Assembly: GCA_013042795.1 (NCBI GenBank)
Contig: JABDPK010000143.1
Coordinates: 1-7,920 of the forward strand
Direction: 5' to 3'
DNA from: Saprospiraceae bacterium
Lineage (GTDB): Bacteria; Bacteroidota; Bacteroidia; Chitinophagales; Saprospiraceae
DNA: 7,920 bases
Part shown: positions 7,353 to 7,920 of the stretch, piece after piece
How positions within the stretch are numbered: the first letter of the stretch is position 1
Layout: the number at the start of each line of letters is the position of its first letter
Notes under the pieces: generated by a model
The model's input: only the letters and a program-made list of their open reading frames with translations
Databases searched by the model: none
What the model was told of the DNA's origin: nothing
Translations under genes and position numbers: made by a program

Positions 7353-7920
7353 TTAACTGAGGTAATATTCCGGCATGCTGAACATAGAGGTAAATAATGC
7401 ACGCAGTTTGGTGAGAACGGCCTGTTTTTTATCTTCATTTTCAGGATCCCCGAGGTAGTCAGAGTATTCAACCGTCCATTCGAAGTCAGGCAAACCAGGA
7501 ATCAATATCTCTTTCAGGAAATCTTTTTGAAGATCAGTTATACCATTTGGAAAAATACTATTGGTGATCTCGTAAATCAAATCATTGGGATCATATGGAT
7601 TTGAGAGTTCAGAAATATATTCCAGGAGATCAATGGTCAGTGCAAAATCACCAATGGCAACATTTCCTGAAACGATCAGGTTCGTAATATTTTGCCTGTT
7701 GGCTAAAGTCACTGAATTGATCCAGATGCGGTAAAATAAAGGTGCCTGGTAATAGGCCTTCCAACCGGCCACACCCGGCGGTTCGAAATAAACCATTTCC
7801 AACGTTTCAAATACATTGGTCAGCCTATTCAGGATTCTATATTGTAATAAGAGATTACCAGGTAATTGAACTTTATGATGAATCAGCATATTGAAGAAGA
7901 AATCAACTGGATTCTTTATC
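7353..7920 (-). CDS. DUF1800 protein, C-terminal part (5' end outside window)
   Basis: The frame is open to the right edge, and 188 residues before the stop at 7353-7355 are visible. A Met at 7889 could be taken as the start, but the codons before it read IKNPVDFFFN. This matches the DUF1800 segment usually seen as IKSPVEFV, so the gene clearly continues beyond the window. The next landmark is the family signature MVYFEPPGVAGWKAYYQAP with FYRIWINSVTLANRQ. A less conserved helical tail follows (LLEYISELSNPYDPNDLIYEI, then DKKQAVLTKLRALFTSMFSMPEYYLS). DUF1800 proteins are large exported proteins of unknown function, often encoded next to DUF1501 proteins, as here. The C-terminus ends right after MPEYYLS and has no T9SS sorting domain, unlike its partner. 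Whether it has a signal peptide cannot be seen. Confidence 0.9.
   Translation of the reverse strand, partial: IKNPVDFFFNMLIHHKVQLPGNLLLQYRILNRLTNVFETLEMVYFEPPGVAGWKAYYQAPLFYRIWINSVTLANRQNITNLIVSGNVAIGDFALTIDLLEYISELSNPYDPNDLIYEITNSIFPNGITDLQKDFLKEILIPGLPDFEWTVEYSDYLGDPENEDKKQAVLTKLRALFTSMFSMPEYYLS

Noticed and set aside
7353..7889. DUF1800 gene starting at the Met codon at 7887-7889
   Set aside because: The frame stays open to the right edge and the residues before this Met (IKNPVDFFFN) match the family, so the Met is internal and the gene is cut by the window edge.
1..7920. CRISPR arrays, tRNA/rRNA genes, insertion sequences or attachment sites
   Set aside because: No regularly spaced repeats, cloverleaf-like segments, transposase motifs or flanking direct or inverted repeats were seen by eye; genes fill nearly all of the window.

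Overview
The window looks like chromosomal DNA of a Bacteroidota species, probably from a Saprospiraceae-like or related gliding lineage. The evidence is a GldB-type gliding lipoprotein, a C-terminal type IX secretion (T9SS) sorting domain, TAnnTTTG promoter boxes of the Bacteroidota kind, little or no Shine-Dalgarno sequence before the starts, and moderate-to-low GC. The exact family is inference.

Left part, + strand (1-5772): four genes in one direction. The 3' end of a glutamine-dependent NAD+ synthetase gene (nadE) is followed after 36 nt by a gldB-type lipoprotein gene. After 55 nt comes an isopenicillin-N-synthase-family 2OG-Fe(II) oxygenase of unknown substrate, and after another 34 nt a complete type 2 isoleucyl-tRNA synthetase (ileS). 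Each of the last two genes has a TAnnTTTG -7 box in the short gap before it. They may therefore be transcribed independently as well as by read-through.

Right part, - strand (5782-7920): a two-gene unit of a DUF1800 protein (5' end outside the window) and, 17 nt further on, a DUF1501 protein. The DUF1501 protein starts with a twin-arginine-like signal and ends with a T9SS type A sorting domain. These two families commonly occur side by side and are exported; their biochemical role is not established. The unit converges on ileS with only 9 nt between the stop codons.

The genes are mostly ordinary, and no mobile element, CRISPR array, RNA gene or clearly foreign segment is visible. The points most worth a second look are the GIHH form of the HIGH active-site motif in IleRS (a variant linked to very strong mupirocin resistance), the Tat-like plus T9SS double address on the DUF1501 protein, the DUF1800-DUF1501 pair as a functionally undescribed exported system, and apparent departures from usual Bacteroidota gene order around gldB and ileS. 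Coding density is very high; no gene-free stretch exceeds about 55 nt.
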